DNA from: Bacillus sp. OV166
GTDB lineage: Bacteria > Bacillota > Bacilli > Bacillales > Cytobacillaceae
Direction: 5' to 3'
NCBI RefSeq assembly: GCF_900177675.1
Contig: NZ_FXWM01000001.1
Location: 2,241,001-2,305,000 of the forward strand
DNA length: 64,000 nt
Part shown: piece by piece, positions 55,777 to 63,751 of the stretch
Numbering within the stretch: the first letter of the stretch is position 1
Layout of the letters: the number at the start of each line of letters is the position of its first letter
Translations under genes and position numbers: made by a program
Notes under the pieces: model-generated
What the model was told of the DNA's origin: nothing
Database searches by the model: none
Seen by the model: the letters and a program-made list of their open reading frames with translations, nothing else

Positions 55777-55822
55777 GAGTTTAGGGTATCTTGCCCCTCG
55801 AGGCAAGATACCCTAAACTCCA
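55777..55822 (+). terminator. Perfect 20-bp hairpin in the IS21 right end
   Basis: GGAGTTTAGGGTATCTTGCC pairs with the sequence at 55803-55822 over a 6-base loop. It lies 14 bp after istB and probably stops transcription at the element border. Confidence 0.85.
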
Positions 55823-55983
55823 AGTCCTCCCCCAAATATGGAAATAACTCAGAATGAAGTGGCTCACTTTTGAAGTGATCACACTGGCTCAAATTAATAT
55901 TGACAAATACAACCTTCTTTTTGATCAATGTTTTTTCCTGTCATTCCTTTATTTTCTACCTATAAAGAAACTTAAACGGAAGA

Positions 55984-56256
55984 TTATGATTTTACACCGA
56001 TAAAAATACAGCCAACTCCGATGAAAATCCAGACTATTTTGGTAAATGAAATATTCCCAGTCAATCCCAGAACACCAATTGTAGTCGTTAAGATGAGAAT
56101 AATAGGGCCAACGAGTGCTAAAGAACTATTAACTAAAAGTGCCTTTTCAACTGAATTAAACTTAATCATGAGTATAGCTGCAAGTATTTCAATACTTCCT
56201 GAAAGTACTCTTATTAATGCCATTCCCAAAACGGCTATTTCAATAAAAATAAACAT
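55984..56256 (-). CDS. yqhV: YqhV-like membrane protein (DUF2619)
   Basis: The 90-residue product has three membrane segments and the family pattern ALIRVLSGSIEILAAILMIK, VEKALLVNSSLALVGPIILI and TTTIGVLGLTGNISFTKIVW. In B. subtilis yqhV lies by the spoIIIA operon and is of unknown function; here it is isolated. RBS AGGAGGAGAA. It ends just outside the IS21 right border and was probably not disrupted. Confidence 0.8.
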   Translation of the reverse strand: MFIFIEIAVLGMALIRVLSGSIEILAAILMIKFNSVEKALLVNSSLALVGPIILILTTTIGVLGLTGNISFTKIVWIFIGVGCIFIGVKS

Positions 56257-56656
56257 ATTCTCCTCCTATGTAATACTGTTCATCACTCATCCGTATATGT
56301 TTACTATATGAATGGAGGGACAAGGACTTAACGAAATGCATATCCATGGGAACGTCAAAAAAGACAAGATGAAGCGTAACCCTAGAGTGCATAAATCCCT
56401 TGGTATCCCAAATATATACCAAACACGATTAATGAAACTGCGGAAACAATAGAGATAGCGATTAGACTCTTGTACATTTTATGAGGAATATTTAGACTCA
56501 TGCCAAAAAACGAATAACGGCAACCAATACGCCATACATGAACTGAGGTATTATAAATTTTTCCCTTAAGAGTTTGTGGGCAATCTCTTACCATTAAAAT
56601 CTTGTAACTGGAGAAAGCTATAATAAATCTCATAACCATACTGTAAAAAAAATAAA
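56257..56656. other. Short frames only, one fragment shared with 52335
   Basis: A minus-strand frame (56382-56639) starts just downstream of an MhqR-like box and ends with a membrane helix (KSLIAISIVSAVSLIVFGIY), but its first half looks random and no RBS is seen. 24 bases at 56518-56541 are identical to 52335-52358 inside the membrane-protein gene, so part of this segment is a relic. Confidence 0.4.
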
Positions 56657-56674
56657 TATCTTTAATTCGAGATA
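56657..56674. promoter_or_regulatory. Orphan MhqR-like box
   Basis: TATCTTTAATTCGAGATA matches the MhqR palindrome TATCTCGAATTCGAGATA at 16 of 18 positions. It lies 130 bp before the 46-aa gene and 18 bp before a doubtful minus-strand frame; neither is an established MhqR target. Confidence 0.6.
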
Positions 56675-56803
56675 TTTTACTTGATGATAATTTATTCAGA
56701 AGATATTATAGGTTACATAAAGTAACTAAATTTATTTATAGTTGCTTGGTATATAAATGTTTTATTAAAATGTTTAATTGAAAAATGGATAGGGGTGAAA
56801 CAA

Positions 56804-56944
56804 ATGATAGAAGTGACTGTGAAATTAAATTATAAAGGAAAATATTATTTAACGAATGTAATTGTTAAAAAGGACACACCTGAAGAACAAATTTTGAATT
56901 TCGCACAAGTGCAAATTAAGAAACAATGGTTAAATAAAAAATGA
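56804..56944 (+). CDS. BA3454-family small stress protein, 46 aa
   Basis: AGGGGTGAAAC precedes the ATG. The product (MIEVTVKLNYKGKYYLTNVI, EEQILNFAQVQIKKQW) has the layout of the BA3454-type small proteins of Bacillus (two or three beta strands and one helix ending near a Trp). The gene lies directly before rpiA, 29 bp away, and may be cotranscribed. Confidence 0.7.
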   Translation: MIEVTVKLNYKGKYYLTNVIVKKDTPEEQILNFAQVQIKKQWLNKK

Positions 56945-56973
56945 ATCTCCAGATCTTTAAGTGAAAGGGGCAA

Positions 56974-57654
56974 ATGGCCTTGAATGAAAAAAAAGAAGTC
57001 GGAGAAAAAGCTGTAGATTATGTGAAAGAAGGAATGGTAGTTGGACTTGGAACTGGCTCCACTGTATTTTATACCATTTCTAAGCTTGGGAAATTAGTTC
57101 AACAAGGATTTTCTATTAAAGGAATACCTACGTCTAAACAAACGGAAAAATTAGCTATAGATGTAGGAATCCCAATTGTTTCATTAAATGAAATTGATCA
57201 TATTGATCTAGCCATAGATGGTGCGGATGAAGTGAATCGAGATTTAGACCTTATTAAAGGAGGAGGCGGAGCCCTTTTAAGAGAGAAAATAATCGCGAAA
57301 GCAGCTAAAACTTTTATTGTCGTTTCAGACTCCCATAAAAATGTAGAAACATTAGGAACTTTTCCACTGCCGATAGAAGTGGTCCCATTTGGATATGAGA
57401 TGACCATGAAGTACATTCGAGAGCTTGGAGGCAATCCAAAGCTGCGGGAAAAGGATGGGAATCCTTTTCTTACCGATAACGGTAACTTTATTATAGACAG
57501 CAGTTTTCAAGAAATTAATCATCCAAAAGAATTAGAGGAAAATCTGAACCTTATACCTGGTGTGGTTGATAATGGATTATTTGTTGGGCTTGCTGATGCT
57601 GTTATTACCATTATTGATAACAAACTTGTAACGAAAGTCCGAAGATCGATATAA
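56974..57654 (+). CDS. rpiA: Ribose-5-phosphate isomerase A
   Basis: The 226-residue product has all RpiA landmarks: [52 protein letters not shown] and [15 protein letters not shown] [16 protein letters not shown]. It interconverts ribulose- and ribose-5-phosphate in the pentose phosphate pathway. RBS GAAAGGGG. It precedes a remnant of zwf, suggesting a former pentose-phosphate operon. A second RpiB-type enzyme may exist elsewhere. Confidence 0.92.
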   Translation: MALNEKKEVGEKAVDYVKEGMVVGLGTGSTVFYTISKLGKLVQQGFSIKGIPTSKQTEKLAIDVGIPIVSLNEIDHIDLAIDGADEVNRDLDLIKGGGGALLREKIIAKAAKTFIVVSDSHKNVETLGTFPLPIEVVPFGYEMTMKYIRELGGNPKLREKDGNPFLTDNGNFIIDSSFQEINHPKELEENLNLIPGVVDNGLFVGLADAVITIIDNKLVTKVRRSI

Positions 57655-57683
57655 GGGAAAATAGATACAAACATGGGGGAATC

Positions 57684-58004
57684 ATGATGGAATCAATGAC
57701 CTTTGTCTTATTTGGAGCAACAGGGGATTTAGCAAAGTCAAAAGCTTTCCAGAAGCTAAATATTAATATCGACTCTCTTTCACTCCGAGAATTGTATACG
57801 ATTATTGAAGAGAATCCTGGGCTATTAAGAAAACCATTAATCCTTGATGAAAAAAGATTACAAGTAGGGTTTAATGAAGAAGAGTTACGGTGTTTCTTGC
57901 CACGTAAAATGCGTGTATTCCAACTTGATGAAGTCCATAGCTTATTGAAGCAGCTCTATAAAGTCCGTGATTCGGCTGGGGTTATTGTAGAAAAACAGTT
58001 ATAG
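57684..58004 (+). pseudogene. Chimera of zwf start and spx end
   Basis: The first ~18 codons ([18 protein letters not shown]) are the NADP site of glucose-6-phosphate dehydrogenase. From there the frame continues as the C-terminal half of an Spx/ArsC-type protein ([54 protein letters not shown]). The redox CXXC and the N-terminal half of Spx and most of Zwf are missing. It is translated in one frame without stops and has an RBS, but it is most likely a deletion junction. Confidence 0.85.
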
Positions 58005-58023
58005 ATTAAATTATAAACATGTA

Positions 58024-58052
58024 TTGACAATATCTCGAATTCAAGATATATT
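58024..58052 (+). promoter_or_regulatory. mhqR promoter with an MhqR box in the spacer
   Basis: TTGACA (58024-58029) and TATATT (58047-58052) are 17 bp apart. The palindrome TATCTCGAATTCAAGATA (58031-58048) fills the spacer, so MhqR binding would exclude RNA polymerase and autoregulate. Confidence 0.82.
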
Positions 58053-58083
58053 AATTAAAGATATTTAACTAGGAGGTGTGAAT

Positions 58084-58509
58084 ATGGAAAGGAAATGTAC
58101 TAACCATCCATTTTTGCTACTAATGCAAACCTCAAAGGGCATTCAGGAACGAATAAGAGACGAAATGTCCAAAAATAATCTTAGTATTACCGAGTTTTCT
58201 GTTTTAGAGGTACTTTTCTACAAAGGGAAACAAACCATTCAGCAGATTGGAAATAGAATCTTGATCTCTAGCGGTTCGATGACGTATGTTATTGATAAAC
58301 TAGAACAAAAAGGAATCATAAAAAGGAATAACTGTAAAGAAGATCGGCGGGTTATTCATGTAACCTTGACAGCTGAAGGAATGGAAATAATGGAAAACAT
58401 CATGCCGAAGTATCAAGACATGGTTAATTCTATTTTTGAAGATTTAACAGAAGATGAGTCCGAGTTGATGGTCCATTGTTTAAAGAAAGTTAGAAACAGA
58501 GTGGAATAA
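58084..58509 (+). CDS. mhqR: MarR/DUF24-like repressor MhqR
   Basis: The 141-residue product (start 58084 after AGGAGGTGTGA) is a MarR protein: ITEFSVLEVLFYKGKQTIQQ, ISSGSMTYVIDKLEQKGIIK, wing NCKEDRRVIHVTLTAEGMEI. In B. subtilis MhqR represses dioxygenase, hydrolase and DoxX genes for quinone detoxification. The same kinds of genes follow here, and three MhqR-type boxes are present. A cysteine at the N-terminus (RKC) is visible, but no sensing mechanism should be inferred. Confidence 0.87.
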   Translation: MERKCTNHPFLLLMQTSKGIQERIRDEMSKNNLSITEFSVLEVLFYKGKQTIQQIGNRILISSGSMTYVIDKLEQKGIIKRNNCKEDRRVIHVTLTAEGMEIMENIMPKYQDMVNSIFEDLTEDESELMVHCLKKVRNRVE

Positions 58510-58526
58510 TATATTTTTTAAATTAA

Positions 58527-58544
58527 TATCTCGAAGTCGAGATA
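58527..58544. promoter_or_regulatory. MhqR box upstream of the first DoxX gene
   Basis: TATCTCGAAGTCGAGATA, nearly perfect and palindromic, 22 bp before the DoxX start and after mhqR. Confidence 0.8.
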
Positions 58545-58566
58545 AGTGAAAATAGGAGGTAATAAA

Positions 58567-58965
58567 ATGATGAGTATTGGATTATTAATTATAAGGGTAG
58601 TCGTGGGTGTGTCATTCATGGCTCACGGTGCACAGAAATTATTTGGCTGGTTTGGCGGTTACGGCTTAAAGGGAACAGGAGGCTGGATGGAGTCGCTAGG
58701 TATGAAACCAGGTGTAATGATGGCCCTCATGGCAGGATTAGCAGAATTAATTGGGGGATTATTGTTTACATTAGGACTTCTTACTCCCCTTGCAGGAATC
58801 ATGATTGCAGCTACAATGGTAATGGCAATTGTAAAGGTTCATGCTTCTAATGGTTATTGGGCAACACAAAATGGATACGAATATAATTTGACGTTGATAG
58901 CGGTTGTAATTGGTTTAGCATTAATTGGACCTGGAAAATATGCATTGGATGCTTTTTTATTCTAA
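58567..58965 (+). CDS. mhqP: DoxX-family membrane protein (MhqP type)
   Basis: The 132-residue protein has four membrane segments and DoxX features (RVVVGVSFMAHGAQKLFGWF, GLAELIGGLLFTLGLL, GYEYNLTLIAVVIGLALIGP). Start at 58567, 7 bases after AGGAGGT; the longer frame from 58546 would include the MhqR box. It probably works in the membrane in thiol or quinone homeostasis, as inferred from MhqR regulons. Confidence 0.87.
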   Translation: MMSIGLLIIRVVVGVSFMAHGAQKLFGWFGGYGLKGTGGWMESLGMKPGVMMALMAGLAELIGGLLFTLGLLTPLAGIMIAATMVMAIVKVHASNGYWATQNGYEYNLTLIAVVIGLALIGPGKYALDAFLF

Positions 58966-58967
58966 AA

Positions 58968-58985
58968 TATCTCGAATTAGAGAAT
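58968..58985. promoter_or_regulatory. MhqR box upstream of the ring-cleaving dioxygenase
   Basis: TATCTCGAATTAGAGAAT matches the palindrome at most positions and starts 3 bp after the DoxX stop, so the dioxygenase operon has its own MhqR control. Confidence 0.75.
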
Positions 58986-59055
58986 CCCGATTTTTAATAG
59001 TATCAATAATTTAATTATTGAATAGACATCATAATTTTAAAAGGAGTGTTTCAAA

Positions 59056-59994
59056 ATGAGTAAGAAAACAATGGGTATTCATCATATCACTGCAATTGTA
59101 GGACATCCACAGGAGAATGTTGATTTTTATGCAGGTGTTTTAGGATTACGCCTAGTGAAACAAACGGTAAACTTTGATGATCCTGGCACGTATCACCTTT
59201 ATTTCGGTGATGAAGGAGGAAAACCAGGAACAATCATCACATTTTTCCCTTGGGCAGGGGCTCATCAAGGAACCATTGGTGATGGTCAAGTAGGAGTTAC
59301 TTCATATGTTGTTCCTAAAGGTGCATTGAACTTTTGGGAAAACAGATTAGAAAAGTTCAAAGTCTCTTTTACTAAAATGGAAAGATTCGGTGAGGAATAT
59401 TTGGAATTTGATGATCCACATGGCCTTCACCTTGAAATTGTTGAAAGAGAAGAAGGAGAAGTTAATAATTGGAACTTTAGCGGGGTAACTCCAGAGGTTG
59501 CCATCAAAGGGTTTGGCGGAGCTACTCTATTATCAGCACAGCCCAATAAAACGGCAGATTTGTTAGAAAATGTTATGGGACTTGAATTCGTAGGTAAAGA
59601 AGGAGATTTCGCCCGTTATCGTTCTTCAGCTGATATCGGAAATGTCATTGACCTGAAATTAACTCCGATTGGACGCGGAAGAATGGGTGTGGGGACCGTA
59701 CATCACATCGCTTGGCGGGCTAGTGATGACCAGGATCAATTGGAATGGCAAAAGTATGTTGCAGGAAATGGATATGGCGTAACTCCAGTACAAGATCGAA
59801 ACTATTTTAATGCCATTTATTTCAGAGAACACGGAGAAATCTTATTTGAAATTGCAACAGATCCTCCAGGCTTCTCTCATGATGAGTCACAAGAAACCAT
59901 GGGAGAAAAATTGATGTTGCCTGCACAGTATGAACCCAAAAGAGAACAAATTGAACGCAGATTACTTCCATTTGAAGTAAGAGAACTAGACTGA
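59056..59994 (+). CDS. mhqA: MhqA/MhqO-type ring-cleaving dioxygenase (VOC)
   Basis: The product (312 aa) has two VOC modules with ligands in GIHHITAIVG (H9/H10), VHHIAWRA (H216/H217) and ILFEIATDPPGF (E265). In B. subtilis such enzymes open hydroquinones or catechols to protect the cell. RBS AAAGGAGTG. It leads an operon of five genes with a flavin reductase, a second broken dioxygenase, a hydrolase and a DoxX protein. Confidence 0.88.
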   Translation: MSKKTMGIHHITAIVGHPQENVDFYAGVLGLRLVKQTVNFDDPGTYHLYFGDEGGKPGTIITFFPWAGAHQGTIGDGQVGVTSYVVPKGALNFWENRLEKFKVSFTKMERFGEEYLEFDDPHGLHLEIVEREEGEVNNWNFSGVTPEVAIKGFGGATLLSAQPNKTADLLENVMGLEFVGKEGDFARYRSSADIGNVIDLKLTPIGRGRMGVGTVHHIAWRASDDQDQLEWQKYVAGNGYGVTPVQDRNYFNAIYFREHGEILFEIATDPPGFSHDESQETMGEKLMLPAQYEPKREQIERRLLPFEVRELD

Positions 59995-60017
59995 TTATAC
60001 GAAAAGGAATGATTTCT

Positions 60018-60626
60018 TTGATTTCAATTGATCCAGCCTTAATGTCTGAAAGAGAAAATTATAAGTTTCTAATAGGAAGCATCATACCTAGACCGATTGC
60101 TTTCGTGACAACCATTTCAAAAGATGGCGTTTTAAATGGTGCGCCATTTAGTTATTTTAATATCGTCTCATCCAATCCGCCGATGATTTCATTATCTATT
60201 CAACGTTCAGCGGGGAGTCAAAAGGATACAGCGAGAAACATCATCAACTCCAAGCAATTTGTGGTCCATATTGTTGACGAACATAATGTTGAAAAAATAA
60301 ATAAGACGGCTGCAAGTCTTCCTTCTGATCAAAGTGAAGTTAAGTTAGCAAACTTGACTTCAGTGGATAGTGTAAAAATTTCGGTACCAGGTGTGAAGGA
60401 AGCAAAAATTCGAATGGAATGTTCATTAGAGCATTCCTTAGAATTGGGAAGTTCTGATCGTCCTGGATGTGATTTTATTATAGGAAGAGTGGTTCAATTT
60501 CATATTGAAGATGAAATTTATGAAAATGGAAGAATTGATGCTAGAGGTTTAGCTGCGGTAAGTCGATTAGCAGGGAATAATTACGCCAAAATCGGTGAGA
60601 TTTTTGAAATAGAAAGGCCTAAATAA
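60018..60626 (+). CDS. Flavin reductase-like domain protein
   Basis: The 202-residue FMN-binding split-barrel protein shows NYKFLIGSIIPRPIAFVTTI, APFSYFNIVSSNPPMISLSI and TARNIINSKQFVVHIVDE, as in the flavin reductase/YwrF family. I prefer the TTG at 60018, eight bases after AAAAGGA, over the ATG at 60009, which overlaps the RBS. It may supply reduced flavin or reduce quinones in this detoxification operon. Confidence 0.84.
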   Translation: MISIDPALMSERENYKFLIGSIIPRPIAFVTTISKDGVLNGAPFSYFNIVSSNPPMISLSIQRSAGSQKDTARNIINSKQFVVHIVDEHNVEKINKTAASLPSDQSEVKLANLTSVDSVKISVPGVKEAKIRMECSLEHSLELGSSDRPGCDFIIGRVVQFHIEDEIYENGRIDARGLAAVSRLAGNNYAKIGEIFEIERPK

Positions 60627-60663
60627 CTTCTTAAAATCCCATTTATGAAGTGGAGAGTAAAAA

Positions 60664-61607
60664 ATGCAGAAAACAGCAGGCATTCATCATATATCAGCGA
60701 TGGTAAACGATGCACAAAGGAATATTGACTTTTATGCAGGTGTACTTGGGTTAAGGCTTGTTAAAAAAACAATCAATTTTGATCGTCCAGAAGTGTATCA
60801 TCTTTATTTTGGGAATGAAACAGGAGAACCAGGCACAGTAATTACGTTTTTCCCATGGGCAAAACAGCTAAAAGGTCGAATTGGTAAGGTCAGGTTGGAG
60901 TCACTAGCTACATTATTCCAACAGGTACAATAAAATTCTGGGAGAAGCGTTTCAAACAATTCGGAATTGTATTTACTTCAGCCAATCGCTTTGGTGAGAA
61001 ATATTTGAAATTTAACGATCCAGACGGACTCTTGCTTGAACTGATAGAAAGAGATGAAGGTCCAATAAATACTAGGAACTTTGGGGGAATTCAAGCTGAG
61101 AATGCGATAAGAGGGTTTGGCGGCGCTGTTCTGTTTTCTGCACAGCCACATAAAACGACGGAAGTGCTGGAAAATACTTTAGGAATGGAATGTATTGGGC
61201 AGGAAAATGAATTCCTAAGATTTAAATCTGAAGGACATTTTGGAAATACGATTGATATTCAGTTAAACCCATCAGTCAGGGGACTGATGGGAGCAGGAAC
61301 AGTTCATCATATAGCATGGAGAGCAAAGGATGAAGAGGATTTACTCAGATGGAGATCTCTTCTTCAAGACAAAGGATACTATCCAACAGAAATTCGAGAT
61401 CGAAACTATTTCAAAGCAGTGTATTTTCATGAAGAAGGGGGTATCCTCTTCGAAATAGCTACCGACCCACCAGGCTTTTCAGTGGATGAACCAGTCGCTG
61501 ACCTAGGGGAAAAACTTATGTTGCCATCTTGGCTAGAGTCAAAAAGAGAAGAATTAGAAGAAACCTTACCGCCTGTAGAGGTTCGAGTTCTGGAGGGAGA
61601 TAAATAA
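60664..61607 (+). pseudogene. Second MhqA/MhqO-type dioxygenase with one frameshift
   Basis: The first frame (GIHHISAMVNDAQRNIDFYA; TVITFFPWAKQLKGRIG) is thrown off near 60885; the rest (GVTSYIIPTGTIKFWEKRF, YLKFNDPDGLLLELIERDE, TVHHIAWRAKDEEDLLRW, ILFEIATDPPGFSVDEPVAD) is open to the stop at 61607. Both metal ligand sets survive, so restoring one base would give a full 314-residue enzyme. It is a tandem paralogue of the gene at 59056. Confidence 0.87.
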
Positions 61608-62218
61608 TGAAACATATATTCAATAAGGGGCAAAATCAAACAAAACTCACGTTGTTATTGCTTCATGGTACAGGAGGCAATGAATTAGACCTGCTGCCAC
61701 TTGCAGGAATGATTGATGATGAGGCAAATGTACTAAGCGTTCGTGGGAATGTAATAGAAAATGGAATGCCTCGATTTTTTCGCAGATTAGCAGAAGGGGT
61801 ATTTGATGAGGAAGATCTTATTTTTCGAACAAAAGAGTTAAACGAGTTTCTAGATGAGGCCTCCGAAAAGTATGATTTTGATCGAGATAATATTCTTGCG
61901 ATAGGTTACTCAAATGGAGCTAATATTGCTGCGAGTTTATTATTTCACCATCAAAATGCTTTAAAGGGTGCGATTCTTCATCATCCCATGGTGCCGCGAA
62001 AAGGAATCGAACTACCTGATTTAACAGGGAAATCAGTATTTATTGCAGCTGGTACCAATGATCCAATCTGCTCGCCATTAGAATCTGCTGAATTACAATC
62101 TTTATTAGAAAAGGCAAATGCGAATGTAGAAATTCAATGGGAGAATAGAGGTCATCAATTAACCTCTCAAGAAGTTGAAGCCGCAGCGCAATGGTATCGA
62201 AAAGTTATAAACAAATAA
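61607..62218 (+). CDS. mhqD: MhqD-type carboxylesterase/phospholipase (alpha/beta hydrolase)
   Basis: The 203-residue hydrolase has the nucleophile in AIGYSNGANIA (S102), acid D152 (GTNDPICSP) and H183 (NRGHQLTS), with LLLLHGTGGNELDLLPLAG as oxyanion loop. MhqD is part of the MhqR regulon and may act on ring-cleavage esters or lipids. The ATG overlaps the dioxygenase stop (TAATG) and GGAGGG lies at 61592, so the genes are cotranslated. Confidence 0.9.
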   Translation: MKHIFNKGQNQTKLTLLLLHGTGGNELDLLPLAGMIDDEANVLSVRGNVIENGMPRFFRRLAEGVFDEEDLIFRTKELNEFLDEASEKYDFDRDNILAIGYSNGANIAASLLFHHQNALKGAILHHPMVPRKGIELPDLTGKSVFIAAGTNDPICSPLESAELQSLLEKANANVEIQWENRGHQLTSQEVEAAAQWYRKVINK

Positions 62219-62240
62219 TTATTTTACGGAGGAGAAAAGA

Positions 62241-62666
62241 ATGTTGGCAAAAAACGAAATAGGAGCACTTATTTTACGGGTAACATTAGGGGCATTATTC
62301 TTAATTCATGGAATAGTAAAGTTTCAAGGTGGAATTGAGAATATTGTAGGATGGTTTGAAAGTATTGGATTACCAGGATTTATGGCATATGGAGTTGCTT
62401 TGTTTGAAATCATTGGAGGTATCGCATTAATCATTGGACTAGCAACTAGACTTGTATCCACTTTGTTAGGACTATTAATGATTGGGGCAATACTAAAAGT
62501 AAAACTTTCTGTTGGTTTATTAGGAAATGGACAAATGGCGGGATATGAGTTGGATTTAGCATTTTTAGCAATGGCAGTTTATCTTGCAATCAATGGAAGC
62601 AAGCTATTATCAGTTAGTGACTTGATTTTTCAAAAGGATTCAATTGAGTTAAAAAAAGCTGCTTAA
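62241..62666 (+). CDS. DoxX-family membrane protein (second copy)
   Basis: The 141-residue protein has four membrane helices with DoxX features (RVTLGALFLIHGIVKFQGGI, GVALFEIIGGIALIIGLA, GYELDLAFLAMAVYLAING). RBS ACGGAGGAG. It closes the MhqR-controlled operon. Its paralogue at 58567 suggests duplication with divergence. Confidence 0.86.
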   Translation: MLAKNEIGALILRVTLGALFLIHGIVKFQGGIENIVGWFESIGLPGFMAYGVALFEIIGGIALIIGLATRLVSTLLGLLMIGAILKVKLSVGLLGNGQMAGYELDLAFLAMAVYLAINGSKLLSVSDLIFQKDSIELKKAA

Positions 62667-62881
62667 TATTGAATGATAATTTTAAAAGAAAGCTAATCGG
62701 AACCTTTCGATTAGTTTTTTAATTACATAGAAAATACTTTTATACTCGAAGGAATAGTAAATACTACATAAAGAAATAATAGGTAGGAAATTATTTTTAC
62801 TCTGCTTTATTTGATGGGGTTTTACAGAACATTGTAAGGCGGGAGCATATCAAATTTTGATTCATATCGGAGGATGTTTTT

Positions 62882-63331
62882 ATGGAAAAGAAACTGTTGA
62901 ATTTACTTACTGTTTTGTGTGTGGTTTCCTTCCCATTTTTATTTAAAGGATCTAAAATGCGAGAAAATCTTGTTATTTTTTTCTCAAAAGGAGTTATTGC
63001 AACTCTAATTGATGCTTTTGTGGTTGGTACCAAAAGACTAGAATATCCAGTTCGTCCTTTTCCAAAAATTTTTAAGACAAACATCATTTATGACCTATTG
63101 TTTTTCCCGCTTTTAAGTGTTTTATGGGTGAAACTGACTAATAACGATCATTTAGGCAAAATACTTTTGAAAAGTTTACTTTTTAGTGTTCCCATGAGTA
63201 TCGGTCAATGGTACTTTGAAAAGAATTCCCAATTATTTAAATGGAAAAAATGGACCGCCTTTCATACTTTTGCAAGTGTAAATTTTACTTTATTTATTAT
63301 AAGAGGTTTAGTTGGGTTTTTAAAAAATTAG
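62882..63331 (+). CDS. CBO0543-type multi-span membrane protein
   Basis: The 149-residue protein has four or five membrane helices and the pattern VIATLIDAFVVGTKRLEYPV, RPFPKIFKTNIIYDLLFFPL and SVPMSIGQWYFEKNSQLFKW, as in the CBO0543 family of Firmicutes. CGGAGGATG precedes the ATG. It is a single gene with no evident partner. Function unknown. Confidence 0.72.
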   Translation: MEKKLLNLLTVLCVVSFPFLFKGSKMRENLVIFFSKGVIATLIDAFVVGTKRLEYPVRPFPKIFKTNIIYDLLFFPLLSVLWVKLTNNDHLGKILLKSLLFSVPMSIGQWYFEKNSQLFKWKKWTAFHTFASVNFTLFIIRGLVGFLKN

Positions 63332-63342
63332 ATAAGGTAAAG

Positions 63343-63700
63343 AGTGCATGAATCTCCCCATCGCTAAAGCGAGGGGTTTCATAAAGAATACCGTTTAAGT
63401 GGCATTGTCTTTATGTGGGTGACCACAAAACCCACTAATACATCAGGTCTTTAGAGAAGACCTTCAGCTTTGCTTTAATCAAAGCCTATTTGATTCACGT
63501 TAGAAAACGTGTCATAGCTCTTAATTGGCTTGAACATTTTACGCGGCAGAGCTCTTATATATGCCACAACCTTCTATGTTCAGTTATCAAAGAACAGGTG
63601 TTCGTGTTAATGACTATTATATTTCAAATTGATTGAAAGGTCAAGTGATAGGCTTATATCCCCATGCCTGAAGTCAGGGGTATTACGCGCAGCATGATAA
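63343..63700. mobile_element. IS200/IS605-like non-coding relic
   Basis: The segment starts with the hairpin CCCCATCGCTAAAGCGAGGGG (split: CCCC, CGCT/AGCG, GGGG) and ends with ATCCCCATGCCTGAAGTCAG followed by GGGTATTACGCGC. Such imperfect end hairpins are typical of IS200/IS605 elements. No TnpA or TnpB frame is left between them. It may be a short non-autonomous derivative. Confidence 0.5.
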
Positions 63701-63751
63701 GTTTATAGAAAGCTAATCCAAAGGTGAATAGAAGAAATGTGGGAGAATGAA

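Larger units (their letters stand above)
53340..55911 (+). mobile_element. Complete IS21-family insertion sequence, 2572 bp, 5-bp target duplication
   Basis: The left end TGTTTTTGATAATCTAGATT and the complement of the right end TGTATTTGTCAATATTAATT both continue TTGAGCCA (about 21 of the first 27 positions agree). ACCTT occurs directly before (53335-53339) and directly after (55912-55916), a target duplication of the size IS21 elements make. Inside are intact istA and istB overlapping by four bases, so the element may still be active. Confidence 0.93.

Noticed and set aside
56382..56639. A real 85-aa membrane protein gene on the minus strand
   Set aside because: No RBS, random-looking first half, and part of it duplicates a piece of another gene in a different frame.
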